In this document: piece by piece, positions 51,960-60,883 of the stretch
Layout of the letters: each line of letters starts with the position of its first letter
Position numbering within the stretch: position 1 is the first letter of the stretch
DNA from: UBA6912 sp963792895
GTDB taxonomy: Bacteria; Actinomycetota; Acidimicrobiia; Spongiisociales; UBA5794
Direction: 5' to 3'
Assembly (NCBI GenBank): GCA_963792895.1
Contig: CAWBYA010000007.1
Location: forward strand, 1,116,001 to 1,180,000
DNA: 64,000 nucleotides
The notes under the pieces: generated by a model
The model's database searches: none
What the model was told of the DNA's origin: nothing
The model's input: the letters and a program-made list of their open reading frames with translations, nothing else
Position numbers and translations under genes: made by a program

Positions 51960-53042
51960 ATGCCTTCCACTTCATCGGCTCTGCCCGGCGCGCTCGGCGC
52001 GTACGGGTGGAACCCTACGATCGCCGGCCGTTTCGGCGATCTCGACCATCCCCATCGACAACCCGTCCGGGTCGCCCGAGTCGACCGGGACCGGTGTCTC
52101 GTCATGACGGCGATGGGGATGGCCCCGTGCCGCACGCTGTCGTCGCTTTCGGAGCCGCCGGTCACCGGTGACTGGGCCGTCGCCCGGCTCGACGTCCACA
52201 GCGGCCTCATCCTCGAGGCGGTCCTGCCGCGCACGTCGGAGGTCACCCGCCTCAACGCTGCGGCCAACCGCGAGCAGGTGCTCGTCGCCAACATCGACAC
52301 GATGTTCGTGCTCCACGGTCTCGACCGGCCACACCGGGTCGGCAGGCTCGAGCGGCTGAGCATCCTCACCTGGGAGACCGGAGCGACGCCCGTCATCGTC
52401 TTCACCAAGATCGACCTGCTCGAGACCGGCGGCGCCGTGATCGACCTGGAGGATGCGATCGGCGAGCTGCGCCGCGTCCTGCCTGCGGTCGACGTCTGTG
52501 CGGTGAGCGGTGTCACCGGATCGGGGATCGACCAGCTCGACCCCTACCTCACCGCAGGGGCGACCGTCGGCCTCGCAGGCGAGTCCGGCGCCGGCAAGAG
52601 CACCCTCGTCAACCGGCTCGTCGGCGACGATCGCCAAGCGACCGGGGCGACCCGTGCCGGCGACCACAAGGGCCGGCACACGACTACCTCGCGCGAGCTC
52701 GTTCCGCTGCCCGGCGGTGCCGTGCTCGTCGACACGCCGGGGATCCGGATGGTGCCGATGGCGGGAGGGGCGCACGGGATGAGCCAGGCCCACGACGATG
52801 TCGAGGCGCTGTTCTCCCAATGCCGCTTCCGGGACTGCCGCCACCGAGCTGAACCGGGGTGCGCCGTGCAGAGCGCGATCGACGACGGACGCCTCGATGC
52901 CTCCCGATGGGTGTCGTATCAGAAGCTGCTGAAGGAGATCGCACACGAGTCGGAACGGACGGCAGAGCGGGCGCGGCGGACGGCGGTGCGGGATCGTGAA
53001 CGCCGCAAAGCACAGCCAGAGGCGCTCGACGACGAGTGGTGA
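51960..53042 (+). CDS. rsgA: Ribosome small-subunit-dependent GTPase A
   Basis: At 360 aa it has the circularly permuted order G4-G1-G3: TKID near residue 148, GESGAGKST near 206 and DTPG near 257. Before these lies an OB-fold with NREQVLVANIDTMFV. The C-terminal zinc motif CRFRDCRHRAEPGCAV lies near 287-302. RsgA acts in the maturation of the 30S subunit. Confidence 0.95.
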   Translation: MPSTSSALPGALGAYGWNPTIAGRFGDLDHPHRQPVRVARVDRDRCLVMTAMGMAPCRTLSSLSEPPVTGDWAVARLDVHSGLILEAVLPRTSEVTRLNAAANREQVLVANIDTMFVLHGLDRPHRVGRLERLSILTWETGATPVIVFTKIDLLETGGAVIDLEDAIGELRRVLPAVDVCAVSGVTGSGIDQLDPYLTAGATVGLAGESGAGKSTLVNRLVGDDRQATGATRAGDHKGRHTTTSRELVPLPGGAVLVDTPGIRMVPMAGGAHGMSQAHDDVEALFSQCRFRDCRHRAEPGCAVQSAIDDGRLDASRWVSYQKLLKEIAHESERTAERARRTAVRDRERRKAQPEALDDEW

Positions 53043-53125
53043 ACCACGGGCAGGATGCCGGCTGCGAGCGGCACCTCGCAACCTCGACGCCGTGGACACG
53101 ACAGGTAGCGCTGCCGACGCAGCCG

Positions 53126-53464
53126 TCAGTAGTCGAGCAGCGTCTTGATGATGGTGCTCACCTGGTGGCTGACGTCGCGGCTCACGGTTCCGAGCCGGTG
53201 GATCAGCCGGTTGCGGTTGATGGATCGGATCTGCTCGCATTGGATGTAGCTGGTGACGTCGAGGCCCGTGTCGTCGCTCGCCTCCACCTCCACGTGGAGC
53301 GAGAGGCCTCGATGCGCAGAGGTGAGTGGCGTGACGATCACGAACGGGAAGCGGGGACCGAAGGCCTGGGGCGGTCCGAGGATCAGTGCCGGTCGCAGCG
53401 CTGCCGGCTCGCCTGGATGCGGGTCGCCGAAGTCGGTGAGCCAGAGGTCATCGACCGATGCCAT
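53126..53464 (-). CDS. PemK/MazF-family toxin (endoribonuclease)
   Basis: The 112-aa protein contains LRPALILGPP, a PVLI-like strand, FVIVTPLTSAHRGLSLHVEV, TSYIQCEQIRSINRNRL and a short C-terminal helix TIIKTLLDY. These fit the MazF fold that cuts single-stranded RNA. ATG 53464 lies 17 bases inside the end of the antitoxin gene, the usual arrangement. Confidence 0.85.
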   Translation of the reverse strand: MASVDDLWLTDFGDPHPGEPAALRPALILGPPQAFGPRFPFVIVTPLTSAHRGLSLHVEVEASDDTGLDVTSYIQCEQIRSINRNRLIHRLGTVSRDVSHQVSTIIKTLLDY

Positions 53465-53687
53465 CGGCGACCGACGTCTCCTCTGCCTCTGCGAGGTAGT
53501 CCGTCCACGCCGAGGCGTGGCGCTCGAGATCAGCGAGCTCGCCGGCCACTTTCCAGGCGAAGCGCTGCCGGCGCAGGGCGTCCGCAGCGTCCCGCACCGT
53601 CTCCATCAAGGAGGTTCCGCTGTCCTTGCTCATCTCCACCAAGCGTGCGTGCGTTTCGACGTCAACGCGGATCGTTGTGGTAGCCAT
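53448..53687 (-). CDS. Ribbon-helix-helix antitoxin for the MazF-type toxin
   Basis: The 79-aa protein begins MATTTIRVDVETHARLVEM with the typical RHH beta strand and helix, followed by SGTSLMETVRDAADALRR. The acidic C-terminus (AEAEETSVADG) would bind the toxin. Its stop overlaps the toxin start. It is likely autoregulated with the toxin. Confidence 0.85.
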   Translation of the reverse strand: MATTTIRVDVETHARLVEMSKDSGTSLMETVRDAADALRRQRFAWKVAGELADLERHASAWTDYLAEAEETSVADGIGR

Positions 53688-53731
53688 GGGTCCAGTCTAC
53701 AAGATGCATGCGTTCGGGTCTACAGCCCCGC

Positions 53732-55684
53732 TCACGCCCACTCCCGCGGGATGTGGTCGTCGTACGTGCGTGACCACACCTCGACGCCATCGTGGGTCGC
53801 CTCCACGCCAATGGTGACGTGGAACACGTCTGCGTCGGCGGTCATGTCGACGGTGCCGGTGGTGCGCACCTCCCAGCCCGGACGGCGCAGGGTCACCTCG
53901 GCTGTGGCGTGAGCGCGCACCGACGTTGGGTCGTCGGCGGCGACCGTGACCTCGATCCACTGGCGGTTGTCGTAAACCAGGTCGTCTCGCTCGGGCTGGA
54001 GCTCGGAGATGACGACGTGCTTCTTCAGCTGCGCCGTCCCCTGTTGCTTCTCGACGGTCCAATCCGAGCTGCTCTCGAGGCGATCGACGGGGGCAGGTGG
54101 GGGAGCGGGCGACTCGGGGATCGACACGAGCCGGTCGGCGGGGTGCGACGGGACGAGGGGGAGGACGAGGCGAGACCGTCGCGGGTCGATCGACAACGTG
54201 AAGCGCTCGCCGGGCGGCCACGCGATGGGGAAGTCGGCGCCGGCGATGGCGAGCCGCAGCCGCCACCCGGCGGGCACGACGGCCGAAGTTGCTCGCAGGG
54301 GGAAGCGAACTCGCCGCGGCCGGTTCGGCTCGATCGGCACCGGTATCGACAGGTCTTCGGGGAAGGCGAGGTTGCGGCTGCCACGGCAGATCAGGTGGCT
54401 CTCGCCTTCCGGGGAGACGAGCAGGAGGCGGGCGGCGACCATCCCCACCGAGCGATCGACGGTGACGGTCACGTCTACCTCGGGGGTCCCCAGCACCTCG
54501 AGCTGCCCCGTGAGCGGCTCGGTGTCGAACACCATTGCGGCGGTCGCCCCGGGGCCCGGCGTGCTGCCCCAGCCACCGCGATCCCAAAACGGTGCGTGGC
54601 TGCCCACCCATTGCGGTCCGCTCCACGTCGTTCGGTCGTGCGCCAGCGAGTCGAGCGAAAGGTCGAGCGTCGTTGCATCCTCAGGCGGCCACGACGGCTC
54701 CGCCCGCCACTCGCCTGTGACACGATCGCCGTCATAGGGCGGAGCCGTGCGGGCGAACAGGGTGAGCAGCGGCTGGTCCATCACCCCGTTCTCCTCGTCG
54801 GCGAGATGGTGGGCGAACCAGCGAGCCATGAGGTCGAGGTGGTCGTAGGTCGGAGCCGGTACGCCCGTCGCCGGGCGGTAGTGCCCCCACGGCCCGACCA
54901 CGGCGCGGCGAGGGGCGTCGAGGTGCTCCAGCATGGCGAGGATGCCTTCGACGTAGGGGTCGAGCCAGCCGCCGATCAGCAGCGTCGGCGCCGTGATCGA
55001 CCCATAGTCGGCGCACGGCGAGCCGTGCAGCCAGTAGTCGTCTCGCCGCTGGTGGCGCAACCACGTGGGAAGCCACTGCGGGGTGTGCGCGAGGCGGTCC
55101 ATCCACATGTCGTACCAGCGATCGCCGACGACGTCGGGATCGGGTGGCAGTGCGTTGAGCGGCACCATCGACGCCGGCCAGTCCACCGACTCGGCGATGT
55201 GCACCGAGCCTCCGGTGTAGTGCACGTCGCAGGCGAAGCGGTCGTGGGTGGCATGGACGGCGCAGACGGCCCCAAGCTCCGGAGGGCGCAGCATCGCCGT
55301 CTGCAAAGCGCTGAACCCGCCCCACGAGATGCCCCACATCCCGATGCGTCCCGTGCACCAGTCCTGGGCGGCCAGCCACCGCAGCACGTCGAGGTTGTCG
55401 TGCTGCTCCTGAGCGACGTACTCGTCCTCGATGATGCCCTCCGAGGCCCCGGTTCCCCGGATGTCGAGCCGCGCTCCGGCGATGCCTCGCTCTGCGAGGT
55501 AGGTGAATGTCGACCAGTCGCGTGCCGTGCAATCGTCGTCCTTGCGATAGGGGAGCGACTCGAGCACTGCGGGGAAGGGTCCGTCGCCCGGTGCATCCGG
55601 CAGGTAGAGCGTGACGGCGAGCCGTGTGCCGTCCGCCGCCGCTACGAACACCCTGCGGTCGATCCGAACCGGATACGGGTGCAT
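53732..55684 (-). CDS. CocE/NonD-family hydrolase (X-Pro dipeptidyl-peptidase type)
   Basis: At 650 aa the alpha/beta domain has LESLPYRKDDDC, LDIRGTGASEG, the nucleophile elbow WGISWGGFSAL near residue 120, the acidic residue in IGGWLDPYVEG and the His in GPWGHYRP. A C-terminal jelly-roll domain carries DVTVTVDRSVGMVAARL and ends REWA. ATG 55684 overlaps the stop of the upstream gene (TGATG) and has AGGAG upstream. It cleaves an ester or X-Pro amide bond. Confidence 0.9.
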   Translation of the reverse strand: MHPYPVRIDRRVFVAAADGTRLAVTLYLPDAPGDGPFPAVLESLPYRKDDDCTARDWSTFTYLAERGIAGARLDIRGTGASEGIIEDEYVAQEQHDNLDVLRWLAAQDWCTGRIGMWGISWGGFSALQTAMLRPPELGAVCAVHATHDRFACDVHYTGGSVHIAESVDWPASMVPLNALPPDPDVVGDRWYDMWMDRLAHTPQWLPTWLRHQRRDDYWLHGSPCADYGSITAPTLLIGGWLDPYVEGILAMLEHLDAPRRAVVGPWGHYRPATGVPAPTYDHLDLMARWFAHHLADEENGVMDQPLLTLFARTAPPYDGDRVTGEWRAEPSWPPEDATTLDLSLDSLAHDRTTWSGPQWVGSHAPFWDRGGWGSTPGPGATAAMVFDTEPLTGQLEVLGTPEVDVTVTVDRSVGMVAARLLLVSPEGESHLICRGSRNLAFPEDLSIPVPIEPNRPRRVRFPLRATSAVVPAGWRLRLAIAGADFPIAWPPGERFTLSIDPRRSRLVLPLVPSHPADRLVSIPESPAPPPAPVDRLESSSDWTVEKQQGTAQLKKHVVISELQPERDDLVYDNRQWIEVTVAADDPTSVRAHATAEVTLRRPGWEVRTTGTVDMTADADVFHVTIGVEATHDGVEVWSRTYDDHIPREWA

Positions 55685-56037
55685 CAGCTCCTGGACTCGC
55701 ACCAGGCGGCGACGATGGCCTCGATCTCGGACTCGGCAGCTTCGACCTCGGCCAGGTTGGCGAAGGTCACGTACCGGGCGGTGTCACCGCCACCCTGCAG
55801 CAGAGGGTGGTCGCCGGGAATCGAGGCCCCGGTGTGGAACATGAGGCTCACGTGGGCCTTGGTGCGCGGATTGAAGCTCGCCATGTTCCCCTCGTACATG
55901 AAGGTTGGGCTCTTCCACTTGATCGTCTCGGTCATGCGATCGTCGGCCAGGATGATCTGGCGCACGCGCAGCATGGCGTCTCTTGCCGGGTGGTCGTAGT
56001 CGGCGAACCAGGCGTCGACGTCAGCATTCGTGCCCAT
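55684..56037 (-). CDS. DUF1801-family protein
   Basis: The 117-aa protein contains DHPARDAMLRVRQIILADDRM, ETIKWKSPTFMYEGNMASF and SLMFHTG, matching the small DUF1801/YdhG-like fold. Its role is not known. The stop overlaps the CocE gene ATG, so the two are coupled. Confidence 0.82.
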   Translation of the reverse strand: MGTNADVDAWFADYDHPARDAMLRVRQIILADDRMTETIKWKSPTFMYEGNMASFNPRTKAHVSLMFHTGASIPGDHPLLQGGGDTARYVTFANLAEVEAAESEIEAIVAAWCESRS

Positions 56038-56072
56038 CGCGGAGACGATACCGAGCGGCGATGCGGCGTGCG

Positions 56073-56864
56073 TCACTCGGCCCGGAACTGCGGTGGGCGC
56101 TTGTTGAAGAAGGCGTCGATACCCTCGCGGCCGTCGTGGGTGTGCGACATCGCGGCGATCGACCGCGCCTCCATCTCCATCTGGGTTTCCAGCGTTCCGG
56201 AGAAGCTCTCGTGGAGCATGCGCTTGACGGCGCCGTAGGCGAGGCTGGCGCCGGCGGCGAGGCCTGCCGCCATCTCCCGCACCCTCGGCATGAGCTCGTC
56301 GTCGGGCACCACCCGGTTGATCAGGCCCCACTCGAGCGCCTCCGCAGGGGAGAGCCGGCGGTTGGTCAGCATCAGCTCCATCGCTCGCCTCATCCCGACG
56401 AGACGGGGGACGAAGTACGTGGAGCTGCCGTCTGGGGTGAGCGAAGCCGCCGTGTATGCAGACGTGAACATCGCCGATTCGGCGGCTACGGCGAGGTCGC
56501 ATGCGGCGACGAGCGAGAACCCGGCGCCTGCGGCGACGCCGTTGACGGCGGCGATGATGGGGGCGTCCATCCTGGAGAGTCGGGAGATCGCGGCGTGGAA
56601 GTACGTGGTCATCTCCTTGAGGAGCACGCCGGCGTCGTCACCGGCGTTGGCGAAGCTCGCCAAATCGCCGCCAGCCGAGAAGAAGCGCCCACCCCCGGTG
56701 ATGACGGCGGCCCGGATGGTGCGATCCTCGTCGCACCGAATGGCAGCTTGCATCAGGTCGCGCATTACCGGGAGGTCCATGGCATGGGCATCGGCGGGCC
56801 GGTTGAAGGTGATGGTGGCGACGCCACCATCGACGTCGAACAGGATCTTCTCGAAGTCCATCAT
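56073..56864 (-). CDS. Enoyl-CoA hydratase/isomerase family protein
   Basis: The 263-aa protein has the crotonase core: ATITFNRPADAHAMD, GGGRFFSAGGDL (oxyanion hole), APIIAAVNGVAAGAGFSLVAACD and VPRLVGMRRAMELMLT. It hydrates or isomerises an acyl-CoA double bond. The Glu pair of true hydratases is not clear, so isomerase activity is possible. Its nearest neighbour on the strand is the DUF1801 gene. Confidence 0.92.
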   Translation of the reverse strand: MMDFEKILFDVDGGVATITFNRPADAHAMDLPVMRDLMQAAIRCDEDRTIRAAVITGGGRFFSAGGDLASFANAGDDAGVLLKEMTTYFHAAISRLSRMDAPIIAAVNGVAAGAGFSLVAACDLAVAAESAMFTSAYTAASLTPDGSSTYFVPRLVGMRRAMELMLTNRRLSPAEALEWGLINRVVPDDELMPRVREMAAGLAAGASLAYGAVKRMLHESFSGTLETQMEMEARSIAAMSHTHDGREGIDAFFNKRPPQFRAE

Positions 56865-56909
56865 GCCTCCCTCGGCTCTCGGCGCATCCTATTGCCCGCG
56901 GCGGGCGGA

Positions 56910-58202
56910 TCACCTGTCGGGAAGGGCGCCTATCGGTTGCCGTTCGCCTTCGAGAATGAACGTTGGCATCTCGCCCTTGCCCTTTATGGCCAAAGTGCCG
57001 CGATCGCTCAGGACGAAGTTGGCTTCGAGATGACGCCGCGTCGAATCGGTCACCTGGATCGTGCCGGCGACACCGTGAGACTCCATGCGGCTGGCGGTGT
57101 TCACCGTGTCGCCCCACAGGTCGTAGATGAACTTCCGCTCGCCGATCACACCGGCGACGAGCGGCCCGCTGTTGAGACCGATCCGGAACCGAAGCCGGTG
57201 ACCGCGAAACGTCCGGCCCGCCACGAGCCGCTGGATGTCGAGTGCCATGAGTGCAAGTACGTGCGCATGATCGGTCCGCGCCACGGGGACGCCGGCAGCG
57301 GCCATGTAGCAATCCCCGATGGTTTTGATCTTCTCGACTCCGTACTTGTCGGCGAGGCGGTCGAACTCGCTGAATGCCTCATTCAAGATCTCGACGATCT
57401 CGTCCGGCGCCATGGTGGCGGACAGCGGCGTGAAGTCCGCGATGTCGGCGAACAGGACGGTTGCGTCTTCGAAATGGTCGGCGATGATCGAGGCGCCGTC
57501 CTTCAGCTGAAGGGCGATCTCATCGGGAAGGATGTTGCGCAGCAGCGAGTCCGAGCGGGCCCGTTCGACTTCGACGAGGCGCTGCGCCTTGTCGCGCTCC
57601 CCGAGGAAGTAGAGGAGTCCGGCCGTCACGAACCCGGCGACGCCGACCATGTTGATCACGAAGAGCCACTCGGCGAAGGCTTCGGAGACCTCGTGGAGGG
57701 CCATCCTCGGGAAGAAGACTGCCCAAACGATCGATGCGACGTAGACCACGAACCAGATTGCCGCCGATCGCCGCGAGAAGAACAACATCGCGGTGATCGG
57801 GGCGACGATTCCCCACATGATGTTGGCGCCGGACTGGGCGACCCCGCCCGCGAGGTAGGTCGTCGAGAACGACACGGCGATGTTGCCGGCCAGCAGTATG
57901 ACGGCGACGGCGTCGAACCCCCGGCGAACCACCAGGAGGAACGCGAGTCCGGCTACCAGGATCAGTGCGTACAAGTACAGCGGCCCCCAAATGGCGACGC
58001 CGCCGCCGAGGAGTGCTGCGACCGTTGCGGTGAAGGCGGTCATGACCGAGCCGACCAGCCCGGCGGCCATGAGTAGCGACTTCTGGAGTCGCCGCCGATC
58101 ATCGTCGGCAGGCTCGGCGACCGGGCGGTACAGGGCGTCGAGGCCGCGCCGCACCGCCGTCGCCAGCGGAGAGGATCGGTGTGGCGGGTTGTGAGCCGTC
58201 AT
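56910..58202 (-). CDS. Class III adenylate/guanylate cyclase with six-helix membrane domain
   Basis: The 430-aa protein has an N-terminal region of six hydrophobic helices (about residues 40-205), a linker with ARSDSLLRNILPDEIALQL, and a cyclase homology domain. In the domain VLFADIADFTPLSATM carries the metal Asp, KIKTIGDCYMAAAG the substrate-binding Lys and Asp, and WGDTVNTASRM the C-terminal Asn and Arg. It makes cAMP or cGMP. A cyclic-nucleotide-binding domain gene is near the right edge. Confidence 0.92.
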   Translation of the reverse strand: MTAHNPPHRSSPLATAVRRGLDALYRPVAEPADDDRRRLQKSLLMAAGLVGSVMTAFTATVAALLGGGVAIWGPLYLYALILVAGLAFLLVVRRGFDAVAVILLAGNIAVSFSTTYLAGGVAQSGANIMWGIVAPITAMLFFSRRSAAIWFVVYVASIVWAVFFPRMALHEVSEAFAEWLFVINMVGVAGFVTAGLLYFLGERDKAQRLVEVERARSDSLLRNILPDEIALQLKDGASIIADHFEDATVLFADIADFTPLSATMAPDEIVEILNEAFSEFDRLADKYGVEKIKTIGDCYMAAAGVPVARTDHAHVLALMALDIQRLVAGRTFRGHRLRFRIGLNSGPLVAGVIGERKFIYDLWGDTVNTASRMESHGVAGTIQVTDSTRRHLEANFVLSDRGTLAIKGKGEMPTFILEGERQPIGALPDR

Positions 58203-58253
58203 CCACGGATTATCGCCGGACGCGGCCGCCGGTGCCTCGTGTCCGGCGTCGGC

Positions 58254-59009
58254 CTACGCCGACCGTCTGCTGCTCACATTGAGCCGGCCGAGCAAGCCAC
58301 TCCTCGCCGCAGGCCGGGTTCGGTAGGGCGGCGGCGAGCCGTACACGGGCCAGAGATCGGCAACATCTGTGGGGGCGTACGGGTTGGCGGCGAGGAACTT
58401 CTCCACGTCGCCCCTGATCCTGGTTACGTCCGGCGCAGTCCCATCGGAGTACCAATGCACGAAGTCAGCCATCCCGAACCGAACGAGAACCGTCGCAACG
58501 GCGCCCCAGTAGGACGAGTCGAGGCTGGCGCGCTGTCGCGATGCCCGTTTGAGGAAGTCGTAGAGGATGCCTGGGACCCGGTCGTTGAGACTGCTGGCCA
58601 GCACAGCAGCAACCTCGGCTCGCTCGATCATGTCGCCGGCATCGAGATAGCGGCGGATCAACGAGCGTTCGGTCTCCGGGTCGAGCCCCGAGACGATCGC
58701 CTGCGCCTGGAGGATGGCGTGGCGTCCCCCATCGTGATCGCCGAGCTCGTGAAGCACCACGCCGAGGCCTCGCCATGCTTGGTCGTGGTCGGGAACGGCC
58801 TCGACGACAGCGCGATAGGCATCGGCGGCCCCCCGGAGCTTCCCGGCTTCCTGCAGCGAATCGGCGGCGACGAGGCCGAACGACGCGTACGGGGGAAAGA
58901 GGCCTGCGGCCTCGAGGTACAGGGGGACCGCCTTGTCGTGGCGCCCCTGAGCGTGCAGATCGTTGGCGCGGGCGATCAGCTCGTTCGCTCGCTGCTGGGC
59001 CTCGGTCAT
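58254..59009 (-). CDS. TPR-repeat protein, 251 aa
   Basis: From ATG 59009, with GGGAG upstream, the protein has at least two TPR motifs: ANDLHAQGRHDKAVPLYLEA and VEAVPDHDQAWRGLGVVL, followed by a helical region and a Pro-rich end. It probably acts as a protein scaffold. It precedes the cyclase gene on the same strand. Confidence 0.8.
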   Translation of the reverse strand: MTEAQQRANELIARANDLHAQGRHDKAVPLYLEAAGLFPPYASFGLVAADSLQEAGKLRGAADAYRAVVEAVPDHDQAWRGLGVVLHELGDHDGGRHAILQAQAIVSGLDPETERSLIRRYLDAGDMIERAEVAAVLASSLNDRVPGILYDFLKRASRQRASLDSSYWGAVATVLVRFGMADFVHWYSDGTAPDVTRIRGDVEKFLAANPYAPTDVADLWPVYGSPPPYRTRPAARSGLLGRLNVSSRRSA

Positions 59010-59086
59010 CGCGCTCCCTTCGGCTCGCGTCCCTACGACGTGCCGTCGGCCGAAGGTCGTGAGGCCTAAGGAGGTATTGAGCCTGC

Positions 59087-59767
59087 TCATCGCAGGAGTC
59101 CATCCAGGATTCGCTCGACCTCGGCGGCGTAGAAGCGCTCGGGTTCGGGGTAGATCCAGTCGAGCTGGTTGAGAATCTCCAATGTGACCATGCCGTGGAA
59201 GTGCGCCCACGCAGAGAGGTACGCCGCGACCCCGGCGGCGGGGAAGCCCGGAGCAGGCACACCGAGTTCGGCGGCGAGCATCTTCTCGCCGGGTTCCGCC
59301 GGCCGACCGAGGGCGAGGGGAGCGAGCTCGCCCTTCGCCCATGCCTCTGCGGCGACGGTGAAGAAGGCGACGCCGATGCGGCGGTTTGCCTCGACGGTTG
59401 GGCCGCCCTCGGGGGCGGTGTAGCCGGGGATCGGCGTTCCGAAGATCAGCAGGAAGCGGTTGGGATGGTCGATGCACCACTGCCGGTAGGCGAGCATCCC
59501 GGCTCGCATGCGCTCTCGGGGGGAGCCGTCCGTCGTTGCCGTCGTGACATGATCGGCCAGGTCGCTGTACGCATCGGTGATCAGCTCGGTGATCAGGCTG
59601 TCGAGCCCGTCGTAGTAGCGGTAGAGACCGGCCGGGCTCATGCCGATGGCGCGGGCGACTCCCCTGATCGAGAGGGCGGCCGCTCCCTCGTGGGCGATCT
59701 GATCGAGCGCCGCTTGCTTGATCTCGCGGTAGGTCGCGGCTCGGATCCGTTCGCGTCGGGTGGCCAT
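59087..59767 (-). CDS. TetR-family transcriptional regulator
   Basis: The 226-aa protein has the HTH region IKQAALDQIAHEGAAALSIR, then ARAIGMSPAGLYRYYDGLDS. The rest fits a TetR_C domain with GFPAAGVAAYLSAWAHFHG. ATG 59767 with GGAG upstream is chosen over GTG 59776. It is divergent from the NAD(P)-binding gene, whose promoter has TTGACA at 59811 and a GAACA-g-TGTTC palindrome. Confidence 0.9.
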   Translation of the reverse strand: MATRRERIRAATYREIKQAALDQIAHEGAAALSIRGVARAIGMSPAGLYRYYDGLDSLITELITDAYSDLADHVTTATTDGSPRERMRAGMLAYRQWCIDHPNRFLLIFGTPIPGYTAPEGGPTVEANRRIGVAFFTVAAEAWAKGELAPLALGRPAEPGEKMLAAELGVPAPGFPAAGVAAYLSAWAHFHGMVTLEILNQLDWIYPEPERFYAAEVERILDGLLR

Positions 59768-59810
59768 GTTCTCCACTTTGCATCATCGTTGGAGGAATTG
59801 CAAACATCTC

Positions 59811-59840
59811 TTGACAAAGCGAACAGTGTTCACGCATACT
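59811..59840 (+). promoter_or_regulatory. Promoter of the NAD(P)-binding gene with overlapping palindrome
   Basis: TTGACA at 59811-59816 and CATACT at 59835-59840 are separated by 18 bases. Between them lies GAACAGTGTTC at 59821-59831, a perfect palindrome around G. A TTCAC/GTGAA pair follows. The divergent TetR regulator probably binds here. Confidence 0.65.
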
Positions 59841-59872
59841 GTGAAGAGCGTTCATGTAGACGGGAGAAACCC

Positions 59873-60113
59873 ATGACCAGCACCGACTTGCACGTCGTTC
59901 TCGGCGCAACCGGCGGCGCCGGAAATGCCATCGCTCGGGCACTGCTCGACGCCGGTCTGCCGGTCCGGGCCGTGAACCGCTCGGGCAAGGCCGACCTCCC
60001 CGACGGTGTTGAGTTGGCCGCCGCCGACATCACCAACTACGAGGGCATCGCTCGTGCGGTCGAGGGTGCCGGCGTCGTGTACATGGCCGCCCAGCCGCCG
60101 TACCACCGCTGGG
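59873..60113 (+). CDS. NAD(P)-binding epimerase/SDR-like protein, 5' part; frame broken at 60113
   Basis: ATG 59873 follows GGGAG and gives DLHVVLGATGGAGNAIARAL, the GxxGxxG dinucleotide fold, then AAADITNYEGIARAVEGAGVVYMAAQPPYHRW. The frame then leaves the family pattern. Removing one G from the GGG at 60111-60113 restores PEEFPHMLERVIDGVAAVGA. The joined protein would be 314 aa, normal for this family of NAD(P)-dependent reductases. Confidence 0.85.
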
Positions 60114-60818
60114 CCGGAGGAGTTCCCGCACATGCTCGAACGGGTCATCGACGGTGTGGCCGCCGTTGGGGCCAAGCTCGTGATGGTCGACAACCTCTAC
60201 GGCTACGGCCCCGGCCCCGGCACGATGACCGAGGACACACCGGAGCGGGCCACGGATCGCAAGGGCGGCGTGCGGCGGGCGATGACGACGATGCTGCTCG
60301 ACGCGCACCAGTCCGGCAAGCTGCGGGTGGCGATCGGCCGGGCGTCGGACTACTTCGGTCCCCGCGCCGACAACTCGGGCATCACCGCGCTCGCCGTCGA
60401 ACCGGTTGCCGCCGGCAAGACCCTGCGATGGGCGGCGAGCCTCGATGCCGAGCACTCGGTCGCCTACCTGCCCGACATCGCCCGTGCCTACGTCACGCTC
60501 GGCACCTCCGACAGGGCGGACGGGGAGATCTGGATCCTTCCGCACGGGGCCCCGGTGACCGGCAGGCGGTTTCTCGAACTGGTCAATGCGACCTCGCCGC
60601 AACCTCTCAAGATCGGCGTGATCTCGAAGATCATGCTCACGATGGCGTCACCGTTCCACAAGATCTCCAAGGAGACGCTTGGGATCCTCTACCAGTGGAG
60701 CGAGCCCTTCGTCGTCGACGACGGCAAGTTCCAGACGGTGTTCGGTCCGTTCGAGATCACCCCGCTCGAAGAGGCGGTCCGCACCACCGCCGAGTGGTAC
60801 AGGGAGCGCCACGGCTAG
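60114..60818 (+). CDS. NAD(P)-binding epimerase/SDR-like protein, 3' part after frameshift
   Basis: The frame from 60114 continues as PEEFPHMLERVIDGVAAVGA, then KLVMVDNLYGYGPG, a family motif with the catalytic Tyr region, and VAIGRASDYFGP. It ends EEAVRTTAEWYRERHG. It needs no own start if the extra G upstream is removed. Confidence 0.83.
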   Translation, partial: PEEFPHMLERVIDGVAAVGAKLVMVDNLYGYGPGPGTMTEDTPERATDRKGGVRRAMTTMLLDAHQSGKLRVAIGRASDYFGPRADNSGITALAVEPVAAGKTLRWAASLDAEHSVAYLPDIARAYVTLGTSDRADGEIWILPHGAPVTGRRFLELVNATSPQPLKIGVISKIMLTMASPFHKISKETLGILYQWSEPFVVDDGKFQTVFGPFEITPLEEAVRTTAEWYRERHG

Positions 60819-60831
60819 GCCGGAAGCCTCG

Positions 60832-60879
60832 TTCCTGCGTGGTTCGGGTGCCGTTTCCGGCGCCTCATCCACGCAGGAA
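60832..60879. repeat. 48-nt palindromic element, copy 1 (perfect 11-bp arms)
   Basis: TTCCTGCGTGG at 60832-60842 is the exact inverse of CCACGCAGGAA at 60869-60879. The 26 bases between hold a second stem, GGTGCCG at 60847-60853 with CGGCGCC at 60858-60864 (one G-U pair). It lies between two convergent genes, so it may end transcription. A related copy is at 61851-61898. Confidence 0.75.
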
Positions 60880-60883
60880 GGGG

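Noticed and set aside
53792..55999. 735-codon plus-strand frame opposite the CocE gene
   Set aside because: It is antisense to a clear enzyme, is rich in Arg, Gly and His, and has no conserved motif.
55983..58076. 697-codon plus-strand frame opposite the hydratase and cyclase genes
   Set aside because: It is a GC-driven shadow of two well-supported minus-strand genes.
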